NCBI RefSeq assembly: GCF_000265245.1
Contig: NZ_AJKS02000002.1
Coordinates: 124,001 to 188,000, forward strand
Direction: 5' to 3'
Source: Halomonas smyrnensis AAD6
GTDB taxonomy: Bacteria > Pseudomonadota > Gammaproteobacteria > Pseudomonadales > Halomonadaceae
DNA: 64,000 bases
Of the stretch, positions 34,018 to 51,178 are shown piece after piece. A program made the position numbers and the translations under genes. The notes under the pieces are model-generated. The model was not told the origin of the DNA and made no database searches. It worked only from the letters and a program-made list of their open reading frames with translations. How positions within the stretch are numbered: position 1 is the first letter of the stretch; the number at the start of each line of letters is the position of its first letter.

Positions 34018-34944
34018 TCATGCCGAGTCCGCCTCGGCGGTGCTCAGCAGGCGGCGCGGGGCGATCTCCCCCGCCGCTCTCACCACGCCGAGCCCCAGAA
34101 AGGTCTCGTCGCGATAGAGTCTGGCCAGGCCGTCGACCGGCAGTTCACCGGTGTCACATCTGGCGCTCTGGCCATGCAGCAGGCGGCTGGCCGCCGCCTC
34201 GTCCAGGGCCAGCCCGGGCAGGTCGGCCACCAGCACGTCCACCGGCAGCAGCACGCCTTCGCGTGCGGCCTGGTCCGGCAGCGCCTCGAGGGCCTCCGGC
34301 GTCAGCATGCCGTCGGCGCCGAAGGGGCCGGTGGCCAGCCGTCGCAGGACGCTGATATGGGCACCGCAGCCGAGCGCCTCGCCGATGTCCTCGGCCAGGG
34401 TCCGGATGTAGGTGCCCTTGCTGACCCGCACCTCGAGTTCGAAGGCCGTGCCCTCGAACGAGAGAAGGCGCGCATCATACACCGTCACGCGACGCACTGC
34501 ACGCTCGACGCTCTTGCCCTCGCGGGCCAGCTCGTAGAGCTTGCGCCCCTGGTGCTTGAGCGCCGAATACATCGGCGGCACCTGATCGATCTCGCCGGTG
34601 AAGCGCTCGAGCACGCCGCGCAGGTCGGCCTCCTCGAGGGGCGGCACCTCGCGGCGCTCGACCACCTCGCCCTCGGCGTCGCCGGAGTCGGTGATCGTCC
34701 CGAGCTCGACCCGGGTGCGATACGTCTTGTCGGCGTCGAGCAGGAAGGCCGAGAACTTGGTCGCCTCGCCGAAGCACACCGGCAACAGCCCGGTGGCCAT
34801 CGGATCGAGGGTGCCGGTGTGGCCGGCCTTCTGCGCCTGGAACAGGCGCCGGGCCCGCTGCAGCGCGTGGTTGCTGGACGCGCCCTGGGGCTTGTCCAGC
34901 AGCAGCACGCCGTTCACCGGCAGTCCGCGACGGCGACGCGCCAT
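34018..34944 (-). CDS. truB: tRNA pseudouridine-55 synthase
   Basis: TruB isomerises U55 in the T-loop of tRNAs. The 308-residue protein has [14 protein letters not shown], the catalytic Asp47 in [23 protein letters not shown], and the [16 protein letters not shown] segment. A C-terminal PUA-like region ends in GEIAPRRLL. Its start codon overlaps the rbfA stop, so the two are translationally coupled. It is part of the rimP-nusA-infB-rbfA-truB-rpsO-pnp order that is conserved in gammaproteobacteria. Confidence 0.96.
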   Translation of the reverse strand: MARRRRGLPVNGVLLLDKPQGASSNHALQRARRLFQAQKAGHTGTLDPMATGLLPVCFGEATKFSAFLLDADKTYRTRVELGTITDSGDAEGEVVERREVPPLEEADLRGVLERFTGEIDQVPPMYSALKHQGRKLYELAREGKSVERAVRRVTVYDARLLSFEGTAFELEVRVSKGTYIRTLAEDIGEALGCGAHISVLRRLATGPFGADGMLTPEALEALPDQAAREGVLLPVDVLVADLPGLALDEAAASRLLHGQSARCDTGELPVDGLARLYRDETFLGLGVVRAAGEIAPRRLLSTAEADSA

Positions 34945-35363
34945 CAGTCGCGCTCTCCCTCGCCGCGCTCGCCGTCGTCACCCCCGGCCTCGTCGTCGTG
35001 ACGGTCGCGATCGCTCGCCACCGCCTCGTCGATCAGCGAGGACAGCTGCTGACCGCGCACCACGCTCTCGTCGAAGTGGAAGCGCAGCTCCGGCACGTGA
35101 CGCAGCTTGATGCGACGGGCGATCTGCCCGCGCAGGAAACCGGCGGCGCGCTTGAGCACGCCGAGGTTTTCCTTGATGCGCTCGGCATCCTGCTCGCCGA
35201 GCAGCGTCACGTAGACGTCGGCATAGCCGAGGTCACGGCTGACCGTGACCCCGCTGACGGTGACCATGCCCAGGCGCGGATCCTTGATCTCGCGCTGGAT
35301 GAGTACCGCCAGCTCCTTCTGGAGCTGGTCGGCTACCCGGTCGGTACGCTTGAACTCGCGCAT
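34944..35363 (-). CDS. rbfA: 30S ribosome-binding factor A
   Basis: RbfA is a KH-like protein that binds pre-30S particles and aids maturation of the 16S 5' end, also in cold adaptation. The 139-residue protein begins MREFKRTDRVADQLQKELA and contains IQREIKDPRLGMVTVSGV, YADVYVTLLG, and LRHVPELRFHFDESV. The C-terminal tail (ASDRDRHDDEAGGDDGERGE) is strongly charged and likely disordered. It is 16 bp after infB. Confidence 0.96.
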   Translation of the reverse strand: MREFKRTDRVADQLQKELAVLIQREIKDPRLGMVTVSGVTVSRDLGYADVYVTLLGEQDAERIKENLGVLKRAAGFLRGQIARRIKLRHVPELRFHFDESVVRGQQLSSLIDEAVASDRDRHDDEAGGDDGERGEGERD

Positions 35364-35379
35364 GATCGGCTCCTCGCGG

Positions 35380-37896
35380 TCAGAGCGTCCGCTCGACCTT
35401 GACCTGATCGAAGACCTCGATCTTGTCGCCGACCTGGACGTCGTTGTAGTTCTTCACGCCGATACCGCATTCGATACCGCTGCGAACCTCGTTGACGTCG
35501 TCCTTGTAGCGACGCAGGGACTCGAGCTCGCCCTCGTAGATCACCACGTTCTCGCGCAGCACGCGGATCTTCTTGTGGCGATAGACGGTGCCCTCGACCA
35601 CCATGCAGCCGGCGACGGCGCCGATCTTCGGTGCCTTGAAGACGTCGCGAACCTCGGCCACGCCGACGATCTCTTCCTTCCACTCCGGCGCGAGCATGCC
35701 GCTCATCGCCTGCTTGACCTCGTCGATCAGCTGGTAGATGACGCTGTAGTAGCGCAGGTCGAGACCCTCGCGCTCGATGATCTCGCGAGCGGCGGCGTCG
35801 GCACGCACGTTGAAGCCGACCACGATGGCGTCACTGGCGAGTGCCAGGTTGGCGTCGGTACCGGTGATACCGCCCACGCCGGAGGACACCACGGCGACCT
35901 GCACTTCGTCGGTCGACAGCTCCTCAAGCGCGCCCTTGATGGCCTCCAGGGAGCCCTGGACGTCGGCCTTGAGGACGATGTTGACCTTGGCGACCTCTTC
36001 CTGGCCCATCTGGGAGAACATGTTCTCCAGCTTGGCCTTCTGCTGGCGAGCCAGGCGCACCTCGCGGTACTTGCCCTGACGGAAGTTGGCGACTTCGCGG
36101 GCCTTCTTCTCGTCGTCGAGGACCATGAAGTCGTCACCCGCTTCCGGGGTGCCGTCCAGGCCCTGGATCTCGACCGGCATGGCCGGACCGGCTTCGTCGA
36201 CCTGCTGGCCGAGCTCGTTGATCAGCGCACGCACGCGGCCGTAGTGCAGGCCGGCGAGCACGATGTCGCCCTTCTTCAGGGTGCCGTTCTGGACCAGCAC
36301 GGTGGCCACCGGGCCGCGGCCCTTGTCCAGGCGGGACTCGACCACCACGCCCTTGCCGGGCGCCTCGGGGACGGCCTTGAGCTCGAGCACCTCGGAGACC
36401 AGCTGGATCGACTCGAGCAGGCCCTCGATGCCGTCGCCGGACTTGGCGGAGACGTGCACGAACTGGGTGTCGCCCCCCCACTCCTCGGAGATCACGCCGT
36501 GCTGGGACAGCTCGTTCTTGACCCGATCCGGATCGGCGCCCTGCTTGTCGATCTTGTTGACCGCGACGACCATCGGCACGCCGGCGGCCTTCGAGTGCTC
36601 GATGGCCTCGATGGTCTGGGGCATGACGCCGTCATCGGCGGCCACCACCAGCACCACCACGTCGGTGGCCTTGGCACCGCGCGCACGCATGGCGGTGAAC
36701 GCCGCGTGGCCCGGGGTATCGAGGAAGGTCACGCCGCCGTGATCGTCCTCGACGTGGTAGGCGCCGATGTGCTGGGTGATGCCGCCGGCCTCGCCGGTGG
36801 CGACCTTGGCACGACGGATGTAGTCGAGCAGCGAGGTCTTGCCGTGGTCGACGTGACCCATGACGGTCACGACCGGCGAACGGGTGATCTCGTCGCCTTC
36901 ATAGGAGATGTTCTCGAGGACCTCGGTCTCCAGCGCATCATCCTTGACCAGCTTGGGCTTGTGGCCCATTTCCTCGACCACGATGGCCGCGGTGTCCTGA
37001 TCGATGGTCTGGTTGATGGTCACCGCCGCGCCCATGGTGAACATGGTCTTGATGACCTCGTTCGCCTTGATGGACATCTTGTCGGCCAGGTCGGCGACGC
37101 TGATCGACTCGGGGATGGAGACCTCACGGACGATCGGCTGCGTCGGCTTCTGGAAGCCGTGCTTGCCGCCGCCCTGGCTGCCACCGCGGCGGCCGCCGCG
37201 ACGCTCGGCGCGCTTGGCCTTCTTGCCGCCGCGACGACGCTCCTCGCGGTCGCCACGGTCGTCTTCGCGCTCGTGACGCCCCTTCTTGCCGGCCTTCTTG
37301 CCGGCCGGAGCGGCACGGCGGTCGGTGCGACCTTCCTTCGGCGGTGCCGGAGGCTGCTCGGCCTGCGCCGGGGTGTCCAGCTCGGGCACCGGAATCTGCG
37401 GCTCGGCCTTGGCGGCCGCATCGGCCTCGGCCTTGGCCTTCTCGGCCTGAGCCTTCTCCTCGGCTTCACGCGCGGCCTGCTCGGCGGCACGTTCAGCTTC
37501 CTCGGCCTGGCGCTTGGCCTCGGCCTGCGCCATGTCACCGACCAGCTGACGCGGACCGTGGTCCTGGGTCTTCGGCTCCTCGGCGGGCTTCTCTTCCTCG
37601 CGCTTGACGTAGGTGCGCTTCTTGCGGACCTGCACCTCGATGCTCTTGCCGCGGTCGCCGCTCTTGATGCGACTGCGCGTCTTGCGGGTCAGGGTAATAC
37701 GGTTCTTGGGCGCGGCCTGCTCGGCGCTCCCGCCGTGACTCTTGGTGAGGTAGTCCAGCAGCTTGCGCTTGTCCTCTTCGGACACGGCGTCGCCCTCGGA
37801 CTTGTGCTCGAGCCCGGCTTCTTTCATCTGTTCCAGCAGGCGGGGCACTTCACGCCCCACCTTCGCTGCAAAATCCTTAACGGTCATTTCTGACAT
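35380..37896 (-). CDS. infB: Translation initiation factor IF-2
   Basis: IF-2 is the GTPase that brings fMet-tRNA to the 30S P site. The 838-residue protein has an N-terminal IF2N domain ([20 protein letters not shown]). A long charged, Ala/Glu/Lys-rich linker with KKAGKKG and RRGGRRGG stretches follows. The G domain has G1 GHVDHGKT at 347-354, G3 DTPGHAAF and G4 NKID; domains II, III and the fMet-tRNA-binding C2 domain come last. The initiator tRNA it binds is encoded in the same block at 40142-40218. It lies between nusA (27 bp upstream) and rbfA. Confidence 0.97.
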   Translation of the reverse strand: MSEMTVKDFAAKVGREVPRLLEQMKEAGLEHKSEGDAVSEEDKRKLLDYLTKSHGGSAEQAAPKNRITLTRKTRSRIKSGDRGKSIEVQVRKKRTYVKREEEKPAEEPKTQDHGPRQLVGDMAQAEAKRQAEEAERAAEQAAREAEEKAQAEKAKAEADAAAKAEPQIPVPELDTPAQAEQPPAPPKEGRTDRRAAPAGKKAGKKGRHEREDDRGDREERRRGGKKAKRAERRGGRRGGSQGGGKHGFQKPTQPIVREVSIPESISVADLADKMSIKANEVIKTMFTMGAAVTINQTIDQDTAAIVVEEMGHKPKLVKDDALETEVLENISYEGDEITRSPVVTVMGHVDHGKTSLLDYIRRAKVATGEAGGITQHIGAYHVEDDHGGVTFLDTPGHAAFTAMRARGAKATDVVVLVVAADDGVMPQTIEAIEHSKAAGVPMVVAVNKIDKQGADPDRVKNELSQHGVISEEWGGDTQFVHVSAKSGDGIEGLLESIQLVSEVLELKAVPEAPGKGVVVESRLDKGRGPVATVLVQNGTLKKGDIVLAGLHYGRVRALINELGQQVDEAGPAMPVEIQGLDGTPEAGDDFMVLDDEKKAREVANFRQGKYREVRLARQQKAKLENMFSQMGQEEVAKVNIVLKADVQGSLEAIKGALEELSTDEVQVAVVSSGVGGITGTDANLALASDAIVVGFNVRADAAAREIIEREGLDLRYYSVIYQLIDEVKQAMSGMLAPEWKEEIVGVAEVRDVFKAPKIGAVAGCMVVEGTVYRHKKIRVLRENVVIYEGELESLRRYKDDVNEVRSGIECGIGVKNYNDVQVGDKIEVFDQVKVERTL

Positions 37897-37923
37897 TACG
37901 ACCCTCCTCAGCCCGTGACCCGT

Positions 37924-39417
37924 TTACTGTTCGCTCTCGAACCAAGGCGCACGGGCAGTCATGATCAGTGCCGCGGCGCGCTCCTCGTCCAGTTCCTCGA
38001 TATCCGTCAAATCGTCGACGGACTGTTCGGCGAGGTCCTCCATGGTCTTGATGCCCCGGCTGGCCAGGATATAGGCCAGGTGACGCTCCATGCCGTCCAT
38101 TTCAAGCAGGTCGTCGGCCGGTTCGGCACCATCGAGCTCCTCTTCGGAGGCGATGGCCAGGTTCAGCAGCTCGTCCTTGGCACGAGCGCGCAGCTCCTCG
38201 ACGAGATCCTCGTCGAACTCTTCGATCTCCAGCATTTCCTCCGCCGGGACATAGGCGACCTCCTCCAGGGAGGTGAAGCCTTCCTCGACGAGCAGGCGTG
38301 CCACGTCGTCGTCGATGTCCAGGTGCTGGATGAAATGCTCGACCAGGCTATCGACCTCCTGGTCGCGCTTGGCCTCGGCGTCGGCTTCGGTCATGACGTT
38401 GAGACGCCAGCCGGTGAGCTCGGAGGCCAGGCGCACGTTCTGGCCGCTACGGCCGATGGCCTGGGCCAGGTTGTCCTCGGCGACCGCCACGTCCATGGCG
38501 TGGGAATCCTCGTCGACGAGAATCGAGGCGACATCCGCCGGCGCCATGGCGTTGATCACCAGCTGGGCGGGGTTGTCGTCCCACAGCACGATGTCCACGC
38601 GCTCGTTCTGGAGCTCGGTGGACACCGCCTGGACCCGGGAGCCGCGCATGCCCACGCAGGCGCCGACCGGATCGATGCGGCGGTCGTTGGTCTTGACCGC
38701 GATCTTGGCCCGCGAGCCCGGATCGCGGGCCGCGCCCTTGATCTCGATGAGCTGCTCGGCGATTTCCGGCACCTCGATGCTGAACAGCTCGATGATCAGC
38801 TCGGGGCAGGTGCGGGACAGGATCAGCTGGGCGCCGCGGGCCTCCGGATCGACCTTGGTCAGCAGCGCACGAACGCGCTCGTTCATGCGGTAGCGCTCGC
38901 CCGGGATCATCTCGCTGCGCGGCAGGAAGGCCTCGGCGTTCTCGCCGAGGTCGATGATCAGGCCATCGCGTGTCGTCTTCTTGACGATGCCGGCGACCAG
39001 CTCGCCCTCGCGGTCGGCGTAGAGGCGCACCACCTCGGCCCGCTCGGCCTCGCGCACCTTCTGCACGATGACCTGCTTGGCGGTCTGGGCCGCGATGCGA
39101 CCGAAGGCGGCGTTCTCGATCTGTTCCTCGACCACGTCACCCAGGCCCAGCGGCGGATCGCGGCGCTCGGCGTAGGTCAGCTTGATCTGGGCGTCCGGAC
39201 CGTCGAAGTCATCGTCCTCGACGACCTCCCAGCGGCGAAACGTCTCGTAGTCACCGCTGACGCGGTCGATGTGAACCCGTACGCTGGCTTCCTCGTCCTC
39301 GAAGCGCTTGCGTGACGCGCTGGCCAGCGCCGCCTCGACGGCTTCGAAGATCACCTCGCGGGGGACACCCTTTTCGTTGGAGATCGCGTCGACGACCGCC
39401 AGAATCTCTTTACTCAT
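37924..39417 (-). CDS. nusA: Transcription termination/antitermination protein NusA
   Basis: NusA binds RNA polymerase, modulating pausing, termination and rRNA antitermination with NusB at boxA, as found in the rRNA operon here. The 497-residue protein has an N-terminal polymerase-binding domain and an S1 domain (about 135-200). Two KH domains carry [15 protein letters not shown] and [13 protein letters not shown]. Two acidic C-terminal repeats (about 360-495, with [21 protein letters not shown] and [12 protein letters not shown]) match the gammaproteobacterial form. It is 40 bp after rimP. Confidence 0.97.
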   Translation of the reverse strand: MSKEILAVVDAISNEKGVPREVIFEAVEAALASASRKRFEDEEASVRVHIDRVSGDYETFRRWEVVEDDDFDGPDAQIKLTYAERRDPPLGLGDVVEEQIENAAFGRIAAQTAKQVIVQKVREAERAEVVRLYADREGELVAGIVKKTTRDGLIIDLGENAEAFLPRSEMIPGERYRMNERVRALLTKVDPEARGAQLILSRTCPELIIELFSIEVPEIAEQLIEIKGAARDPGSRAKIAVKTNDRRIDPVGACVGMRGSRVQAVSTELQNERVDIVLWDDNPAQLVINAMAPADVASILVDEDSHAMDVAVAEDNLAQAIGRSGQNVRLASELTGWRLNVMTEADAEAKRDQEVDSLVEHFIQHLDIDDDVARLLVEEGFTSLEEVAYVPAEEMLEIEEFDEDLVEELRARAKDELLNLAIASEEELDGAEPADDLLEMDGMERHLAYILASRGIKTMEDLAEQSVDDLTDIEELDEERAAALIMTARAPWFESEQ

Positions 39418-39457
39418 GCCTTAGCCTCGCCAGAAAACCCGTCCTTGTGCACCGACC

Positions 39458-39919
39458 TCAGTCTTCGAACTGCGGCACGACCCGCGCCTGATCGATGCTC
39501 TCGATGGGAAAGCAGTATTCCTCGTCGTCGAGCCGCAACAGCACCTCGTCGTTCTCGACGCCGGCCAGCAGACCCTGGAACTTGCGCCGACCATCGAACG
39601 GCACGCGCAGCTTCACGGCCACCTTGTGGCCGGCATAGCGCGCGAACTGCTCGAGGGTGAACAGGGGACGATCCATCCCCGGAGAGGACACCTCGAGCCG
39701 GTATTCACCACTGATGGGATCCTCGACGTCGAACACCGCACTGACCTGGCGGCTGACATCGGCGCAGTCGTCCACGTTCACGCCATCGGCGTGATCGATG
39801 TAGACCACCAGACGAGAGTGTTTGCCCTGGGACAGGTATTCGATGCCCCACAGCTCGAACCCCATGGCCGAGACCACCGGTTCGATCAGCGCGTGCAGCG
39901 CAGCATCCTTGGTTGCCAC
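39458..39919 (-). CDS. rimP: Ribosome maturation factor RimP
   Basis: RimP helps assemble the 30S subunit. The 153-residue protein has the N-terminal alpha/beta domain with [19 protein letters not shown] and [20 protein letters not shown] (in part). The segment [15 protein letters not shown] and the C-terminal SH3-like beta-barrel follow. It is the first protein gene after the tRNA-fMet/terminator region and leads the rimP-nusA-infB-rbfA-truB operon. Confidence 0.96.
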   Translation of the reverse strand: MATKDAALHALIEPVVSAMGFELWGIEYLSQGKHSRLVVYIDHADGVNVDDCADVSRQVSAVFDVEDPISGEYRLEVSSPGMDRPLFTLEQFARYAGHKVAVKLRVPFDGRRKFQGLLAGVENDEVLLRLDDEEYCFPIESIDQARVVPQFED

Positions 39920-40042
39920 GGAAGAAAGCTCCTACAGCCGTTGCATCAGGCACCTGGCCGGGAGTGAACAGGAAAGTCAGGTGGCTGATTGGCGTTGCCC
40001 GGAACAGCGCCGCCGATGCTTGCCGGCGAGCTGGCCGCTAAC

Positions 40043-40072
40043 AAAAAGCCCCTTCACAGGAAGGGGCTTTTC
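40043..40072 (-). terminator. Terminator after tRNA-fMet
   Basis: AAAAGCCCCTTCCTGTGAAGGGGCTTTTTGT on the minus strand is a 10-bp hairpin with a U-tract. It closes the secG-tRNA transcript and separates it from rimP. Confidence 0.85.
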
Positions 40073-40141
40073 AAGAAACCTGTATACCACTTCTCGACGC
40101 CTGGCATGCCCCATAAAGGTCCTGCATGCCCGACAGGAAGA

Positions 40142-40218
<77 letters not shown>

Positions 40219-40341
40219 TCAATCTAGGTCGGTGATTCTATGCTGACTCGGCGCTTGCGTCAAGCTGCATCTCACCGTTTCGCCAATCCTGCGATGAAGA
40301 TCCGATGCACGACGATGAGATCGTCAGACCGGCTTCAGGAA

Positions 40342-40428
40342 TGGTGCCGAAGGCGGGACTTGAACCCGCACGACCGTAAGGTCACTACCCCCTCAAGATA
40401 GCGTGTCTACCAATTCCACCACTTCGGC
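40342..40428 (-). tRNA. leuU: tRNA-Leu (anticodon GAG)
   Basis: This 87-nt class II tRNA has a long variable arm (GTGACCTTACGGTCGT), acceptor GCCGAAG/CTTCGGC, anticodon loop CTTGAGG (GAG), and encoded CCA. It lies between secG and tRNA-fMet, as in E. coli. Confidence 0.96.
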
Positions 40429-40452
40429 ATCAGGGGAGGCCGGATACGCGAC

Positions 40453-40821
40453 TCAGTTGCCGTCGCTGCTCTCCAGCACTGGCGCAGCATTATCCATGTC
40501 CGAGGACCCTTCGTCAAGGGACGGCACGGCATTTTGCTGCTGTTCGATCAGTTCGGCATCGGGAATGCCGGTTTCCTGCGGCGCCTGGCCGGCCTGGGAG
40601 GCGAAATACGCCAGGGCCAGGGAGGTGGCGAAGAAGGCCGCGGCCAGCAGGCCGGTGGCGCGCGACAGGAAGCTGCCGCTGCCGCTGGAGCCGAACACGG
40701 TCTGAGAGGCGCCGCCGCCGAAGGAGGCGCCGGCATCGGCGCCCTTGCCCTGCTGCAGCAGGATCAGGACGACCAGGGCGATGGCGATCGCCACGTGGAT
40801 CATGAGAATGGCAACTTGCAT
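40453..40821 (-). CDS. secG: Preprotein translocase subunit SecG
   Basis: SecG is the small SecYEG subunit that stimulates protein translocation. The 122-residue protein has an N-terminal membrane span ([19 protein letters not shown]), the conserved cytoplasmic [21 protein letters not shown] loop (in part), and a second span ([19 protein letters not shown]). The acidic, Gln-rich C-terminal tail is poorly conserved. The start at 40821 lies 5 bp after the tpiA stop, suggesting coupling; the open frame further upstream is antisense-type shadow of tpiA. Confidence 0.94.
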   Translation of the reverse strand: MQVAILMIHVAIAIALVVLILLQQGKGADAGASFGGGASQTVFGSSGSGSFLSRATGLLAAAFFATSLALAYFASQAGQAPQETGIPDAELIEQQQNAVPSLDEGSSDMDNAAPVLESSDGN

Positions 40822-40826
40822 GGTTA

Positions 40827-41576
<750 letters not shown>

Positions 41577-41639
41577 GCAGCTTCCCTCTTTCAAGGTGGA
41601 GCGAAATGGTATAGGAGCGGCCCTGTCAAGACAACCGAC

Positions 41640-42989
41640 CTAGGACAGCAGCCCCTCGACATCGGCCGCCAGGCGCCGGGCCAGGCCGTCCACGTCCAGG
41701 TGCGGACGCCCCTCGACCATGACCCGGATCAGTGGCTCGGTGCCGGAGGGGCGCAGCAGCACCCGCCCCTGGTCGCCGAGCTCGGCCTCGACGGCGGCCA
41801 CCGCGGACTTGAGCGAGGCCTCGTCCATCAGCGCCCGGGCATCGGTGCCCGGCGTCAGCCGCACGTTGACCAGCGCCTGGGGCGCCTTCTCCAGGCCGTC
41901 GAGCAGCTGCCCGAGCGGCTTGCCCTCGCGCACCATGATCGCCAGCACCTGCAGGGCGGAGACGATGCCGTCGCCGGTGGTCTGGACGTGGCCGCAGACG
42001 ATATGGCCGGAGGACTCGCCGCCGAGCTGCCAGTCGTTGGCGTCCAGCCGTTCCATGACGTAGCGATCGCCGACCCTGGCCCGCTCGAAGGGCACGCCCA
42101 TCGCCTCGAGCGCGGCGGCCAGGCCGAAGTTGCTCATCAGGGTGCCGACCACGCCGCCGCCCAGCTCGCCGCGGCCGTGGCGGTCGCGGGCGATCAGGTA
42201 GAGGATGTCGTCGCCGTCGATCTCGCGGCCGTCGGCGTCGACCATCAGCACGCGGTCGCCGTCGCCGTCGAAGGCCACGCCCAGGTCGGCGCCGCTGCGG
42301 ATCACCGCGGCCCGCAGCGCGGCGGGATGGGTGGAGCCGACCTCGTGGTTGATGTTGAGGCCGTCGGGCTCGGCGCCGATCACCTCCACCCTGGCGTCCA
42401 GCTCGCGGAACACGCTGGGCGCGATGTGGTAGGTGGCGCCGTGGGCGCAGTCGATCACCATCTTCAGGCCGTGCAGGTCGACGCGGTCGGGGATGGTCGA
42501 CTTGCAGAACTCGATGTAGCGGCCGGCGGCGTCGTCGGCCCGGCGCACCTTGCCCAGGGCATCCGGCGCCACCGTGGTCAGCGGCTCCTCGAGCATGGCC
42601 TCGATGCGCTCCTCGACGGCATCGCCGAGCTTGGTGCCGGCGGCGGAGAAGAACTTGATGCCGTTGTCGGCGAAGGGATTGTGCGAGGCCGAGATGACGA
42701 TGCCGGCGCTGGCGCGGAAGGCCCGGGTCAGATAGGCGATGCCCGGCGTCGGCATCGGGCCGAGCAGGATCACGTCGACGCCGGCGGCGGACAGCCCGGC
42801 CTCGAGGGCCGACTCGAACATGTAGCCGGAGATGCGGGTGTCCTTGCCGATCACCACTCGCGGGCGCCCGCCCTTCTCGGCCAGCACCCGGCCGGTGGCC
42901 CAGCCCAGCTTGAGCATGAAATCGGCGGTGATGGGCGGCTCGCCCACCGTGCCGCGGATGCCGTCGGTGCCGAAATAGCGTCTAGTCAT
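41640..42989 (-). CDS. glmM: Phosphoglucosamine mutase
   Basis: GlmM converts glucosamine-6-phosphate to glucosamine-1-phosphate for UDP-GlcNAc, peptidoglycan and LPS. The 449-residue protein starts [16 protein letters not shown]. It has the phosphoserine loop [13 protein letters not shown] (Ser102), the metal-binding DGDGDR, the sugar-specificity GGESSGHI and the phosphate-binding [12 protein letters not shown]. It overlaps the folP end by 8 bp, as in many gammaproteobacteria. Confidence 0.97.
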   Translation of the reverse strand: MTRRYFGTDGIRGTVGEPPITADFMLKLGWATGRVLAEKGGRPRVVIGKDTRISGYMFESALEAGLSAAGVDVILLGPMPTPGIAYLTRAFRASAGIVISASHNPFADNGIKFFSAAGTKLGDAVEERIEAMLEEPLTTVAPDALGKVRRADDAAGRYIEFCKSTIPDRVDLHGLKMVIDCAHGATYHIAPSVFRELDARVEVIGAEPDGLNINHEVGSTHPAALRAAVIRSGADLGVAFDGDGDRVLMVDADGREIDGDDILYLIARDRHGRGELGGGVVGTLMSNFGLAAALEAMGVPFERARVGDRYVMERLDANDWQLGGESSGHIVCGHVQTTGDGIVSALQVLAIMVREGKPLGQLLDGLEKAPQALVNVRLTPGTDARALMDEASLKSAVAAVEAELGDQGRVLLRPSGTEPLIRVMVEGRPHLDVDGLARRLAADVEGLLS

Positions 42990-43845
42990 GGTGGCAGCCC
43001 TCCTTGAGCACGGCCCAGGTCATGTTCACCGCATCCACGTGCGGCCCCACATCGTGAACGCGCAGGATCCGCGCGCCGCGCTCGACGGCCATCGCCGACA
43101 GCGCCAGCCCGCCGGGCAAGCGCTCCTCCACCGGCCGGTCCAGCACCTTGCCGATCATGCTCTTGCGCGACATGCCCACCAGCAGCGGCAGGCCGAGCGC
43201 CTCCAGGCGCTCCAGGCGGTGGAGCAGGCGCAGGTTGTGCTCGACGCTCTTGGCGAAGCCGAAGCCGGGATCGAGGATCAGGCGCTCGCGGCGCAGGCCG
43301 GCGGCCTCGCATTCCGCCACCCGCTGTTCGAGGAAGTCGGCCACCGCCTCCTCCACCGGCGCGTCGTAGCGAGGCGCGTTCTGCATGTCGCCGGGCTCGC
43401 CGAGCATGTGCATCACGCACACCGGCAGGCCGCTGGCGGCGGCGGCGCGCAGGGCACCCTCGCGGCGCAGGTTGCGCACGTCGTTGAGCAGGCCGGCGCC
43501 GGCCTCGGCCGAGGCGGCCATCACCTCGGGGGCGCTGGTGTCCACCGAGACCAGGGCATCGAACTCGCGCACCAGCGCCTCGACCACCGGCACCACCCGG
43601 TCGAGCTCCTGCTGCACCGGCACCGCCTCGGCGCCGGGGCGCGTGGACTCGCCGCCGACGTCGATGATCGCCGCGCCTTCGGCCAGCATCTGCTCGGCGC
43701 GCCGCAGGGCGTCGTCGAGGGCATTGTGCCGGCCGCCGTCGGAGAAGGAGTCGGGCGTGACGTTGAGGATTCCCATCACGCGGGGAAAGGAGAGATCGAG
43801 CCGGTGCCGGCCACACTGAAGAGAGGTGGGAGCGCTGTTGTGCAT
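42982..43845 (-). CDS. folP: Dihydropteroate synthase
   Basis: FolP joins p-aminobenzoate to hydroxymethyldihydropterin pyrophosphate, the sulfonamide-target step of folate synthesis and the step after FolK. The 287-residue TIM barrel has [40 protein letters not shown], and [11 protein letters not shown]. The ATG at 43845 with AGGACAACG upstream gives the usual length; a longer frame starts at 43893. It lies between ftsH and glmM in the conserved order. Confidence 0.96.
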   Translation of the reverse strand: MHNSAPTSLQCGRHRLDLSFPRVMGILNVTPDSFSDGGRHNALDDALRRAEQMLAEGAAIIDVGGESTRPGAEAVPVQQELDRVVPVVEALVREFDALVSVDTSAPEVMAASAEAGAGLLNDVRNLRREGALRAAAASGLPVCVMHMLGEPGDMQNAPRYDAPVEEAVADFLEQRVAECEAAGLRRERLILDPGFGFAKSVEHNLRLLHRLERLEALGLPLLVGMSRKSMIGKVLDRPVEERLPGGLALSAMAVERGARILRVHDVGPHVDAVNMTWAVLKEGCHHD

Positions 43846-43941
43846 CGTTGTCCTGGGCGTGTTCTGGAATCGGGGAATGGCGTCCCCTGCCACGGCAAGG
43901 GCGCCCCGCAGGGCGCCCGGTGTTCATCTAGCTCGCGGGGA

Positions 43942-45909
<1,968 letters not shown>

Positions 45910-46095
45910 GGGACTACCCTCAATTGCAAGAATCTGTCGGCCGTATACGCCTGGCCCTTCGACACTACCCTACCACGCCCGTTCGGCCAGCAGGCCAGGC
46001 ACGGCGCCTGCCCTCACTGTGACACAGACACGCGATGATGTCCGGCCATGGCGGCATTAGCCTGAAACTATCGGCCACCCGCCCGGCGGCGCGGC

Positions 46096-46755
46096 TCAGC
46101 CGCGGAACCCCTCCGCCAGCAGATAGACCTCGCGGGAGCGCGCCCGGGACGCCTCCGGCTTGCGGGTCACCACCCGCTTGAAGCTGCCGCGCAGCTCCTT
46201 CAGATAGGCATCGAAGCCTTCGCCCTGGAAGACCTTGGCCAGGAAGGTGCCGCCGGGCGACAGGGTCTGACGCGCCAGATCCAGGGCCAGCTCCACCAGG
46301 TACATGGCCTGGGGCTGATCGATGGCGGCCATCCCACTCATATTGGGGGCCATGTCCGACATCACAAGGTCCACGGGGCGATCGCCGAGGCGGCCGAGGA
46401 TCTCGTCGAGCACGGCCTCCTCGGTGAAATCGCCCTGCACGAAGTCGACGCCGGCCAGGGCGTCCATCTCGAGGATGTCGGAGGCGATGACGACGCCATG
46501 GTCGCCGACCTTCTCGGCGGCGATCTGGCTCCAGCCGCCGGGGGCGGCCCCCAGGTCGATGATCGTCATGCCGGGGCGCAGCAGCTTGTCCTTCTCGTCC
46601 AGCGCCAGCAGCTTGTAGCTGGCCCGCGAGCGATAGCCGTCCTGCCAGCTCTGCTGGACGTAGCGGTCGTCGAAGTGTTCCTTCAGCCAGCCGGCGCTGC
46701 TCTTGCTGGCGCCGCGCTTGGAGCCCTTGGCCCGGGCGTCATGGGAAGATGCCAC
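46096..46755 (-). CDS. rlmE: 23S rRNA (uridine-2'-O-)-methyltransferase RlmE
   Basis: RlmE (FtsJ/RrmJ) methylates U2552 in the A-loop of 23S rRNA late in 50S assembly and is heat-inducible in E. coli. The 219-residue protein has the K of [13 protein letters not shown] motif [15 protein letters not shown], the catalytic Asp in [10 protein letters not shown], and the Lys in [10 protein letters not shown], together forming the K-D-K-E set. The N-terminal tail is basic ([13 protein letters not shown]). It is divergent from yhbY, as in E. coli. Confidence 0.96.
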   Translation of the reverse strand: MASSHDARAKGSKRGASKSSAGWLKEHFDDRYVQQSWQDGYRSRASYKLLALDEKDKLLRPGMTIIDLGAAPGGWSQIAAEKVGDHGVVIASDILEMDALAGVDFVQGDFTEEAVLDEILGRLGDRPVDLVMSDMAPNMSGMAAIDQPQAMYLVELALDLARQTLSPGGTFLAKVFQGEGFDAYLKELRGSFKRVVTRKPEASRARSREVYLLAEGFRG

Positions 46756-46932
46756 GGCATCACCTGTGAGAAATCTGGATGACAGGGGGTCGAGCGGATT
46801 CCGGAAACCGGGGATGGGGAAGCTGACCTTGCGGGCCGGTCGAGGAGGCGGTGAGAGCCGGCCGCGCTTTCGCCGCGAGGCGATTCACCGTACCATGTGC
46901 GCTGCGCGCCAACCGGGAAGAAGCAAGATACC

Positions 46933-47259
46933 ATGAGCTTGTCACAGGCACAAAAGAAAGCATTTCGCAGCATCGGCCACCATCTCGACCCCGTCGTCAT
47001 GGTCTCCGAGAACGGCCTCACCGAGGGCGTGCTCGCCGAACTCGACCGGGCGCTGACCGATCACGAACTGGTCAAGGTCAAGCTGGCGCTGGCCGAGCGC
47101 GAGGACCGCGCCGCCGTGCTGGAGGCCCTGGTCGCCGAGAGCGGCGCCGAGCTGGTGCAGAAGATCGGCAAGGTCGCCCTCTTCTATCGCCACAACCCGA
47201 GGGTCAACCCGAAGCTCTCCAACATCAAGCGCTTCGAGGAACACCACGGCCGGCGCTGA
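46933..47259 (+). CDS. yhbY: YhbY-family ribosome assembly RNA-binding protein
   Basis: This CRM-domain protein associates with pre-50S particles. The 108-residue protein shows QKKAFRSIGHHLDPVVMVSENGLT (in part), LVKVKLA and the C-terminal LYRHNPRVNPKLSN. It is somewhat longer at the C-terminus than E. coli YhbY (about 97). Divergent from rlmE, it is a single gene ending in an 8-bp tandem repeat and a strong terminator. Confidence 0.93.
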   Translation: MSLSQAQKKAFRSIGHHLDPVVMVSENGLTEGVLAELDRALTDHELVKVKLALAEREDRAAVLEALVAESGAELVQKIGKVALFYRHNPRVNPKLSNIKRFEEHHGRR

Positions 47260-47260
47260 C

Positions 47261-47291
47261 GGCCAAGCGGCCAAGCGGCCAAGCGGCCAAG
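47261..47291 (+). repeat. Tandem 8-bp repeat (GGCCAAGC, 3.9 copies)
   Basis: GGCCAAGC is repeated three times in full plus seven bases of a fourth unit. It begins directly after the yhbY stop codon (47257-47259), so changes in copy number would not alter the protein. Confidence 0.9.
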
Positions 47292-47313
47292 AATAGCTGA
47301 CGGCCGCCCAACG

Positions 47314-47352
47314 AGAAGCCCCGCCGACAAGAGTCAGCGGGGCTTCTTTTTT
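47314..47352 (+). terminator. yhbY terminator
   Basis: AGAAGCCCCGC and GCGGGGCTTCT form an 11-bp stem followed by TTTTTT. It is a strong intrinsic terminator on the plus strand. Confidence 0.9.
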
Positions 47353-47376
47353 ATGCCGATTTGCCGCCTCCACACC

Positions 47377-47398
47377 AGCCGCCCGTCTCCGGGCGGCT
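47377..47398 (-). terminator. Possible greA terminator hairpin
   Basis: AGCCGCCCG-GAGA-CGGGCGGCT is a perfect 9-bp stem with a tetraloop, 28 bp after the greA stop on the minus strand. It lacks a U-tract, so intrinsic termination is uncertain. Confidence 0.4.
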
Positions 47399-47426
47399 TG
47401 GCGCCTGCAGCGAGGCTGCTTGGCGC

Positions 47427-47899
47427 TTAGAGGTGCTCGACGCTGGAAATCTCGTACTCGACGTCGCCGCCGGGGGTACGCACCAGCACCACCTCGCCCT
47501 CTTCCTTGCCGATCAGGGCGCGGGCGATGGGCGACGTCACGGAGATCTGACCGGCCTTGATGTCGGCCTCGTCCTCGCCGACGATGCGGTAGGCCACCTC
47601 CTCGTCGGTATCCAGGTTCATCAGCCCCACGGTCACACCGAAGATCACCTTGCCGGTCTGGGGCAACTGGGTGACGTCGATGACCTGTGCATTGGAGAGC
47701 TTGCCCTCGATCTCCTGGATACGCCCCTCGATGAAGCCCTGCTGTTCGCGGGCCGCATGGTACTCGGCGTTCTCCTTGAGGTCGCCGTGCTCGCGCGCCT
47801 CGGCGATGGCCGCGATCACGTTAGGACGGGCCTCGCTCTTGAGGTGTTCGAGCTCGTCGCGAAGACGCTGCTCACCGACGACGGTCATCGGGACCTTGT

Positions 47900-47903
<4 letters not shown>
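47427..47903 (-). CDS. greA: Transcription elongation factor GreA
   Basis: GreA stimulates RNA cleavage by backtracked RNA polymerase. The 158-residue protein has the N-terminal coiled coil with the tip [26 protein letters not shown] (in part; acidic D-L-K-E-N-A-E) and a C-terminal FKBP-like domain ending YEISSVEHL. The start at 47903 overlaps the carB stop (ATGA), so greA is translationally coupled to carA-carB, an order also found in other gammaproteobacteria. Confidence 0.96.
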
Positions 47904-51130
<3,227 letters not shown>

Positions 51131-51178
51131 GGTGCTTCCCGCAAAAAAGGTGACGGACGAGGGGCGGCGATCGGACGG

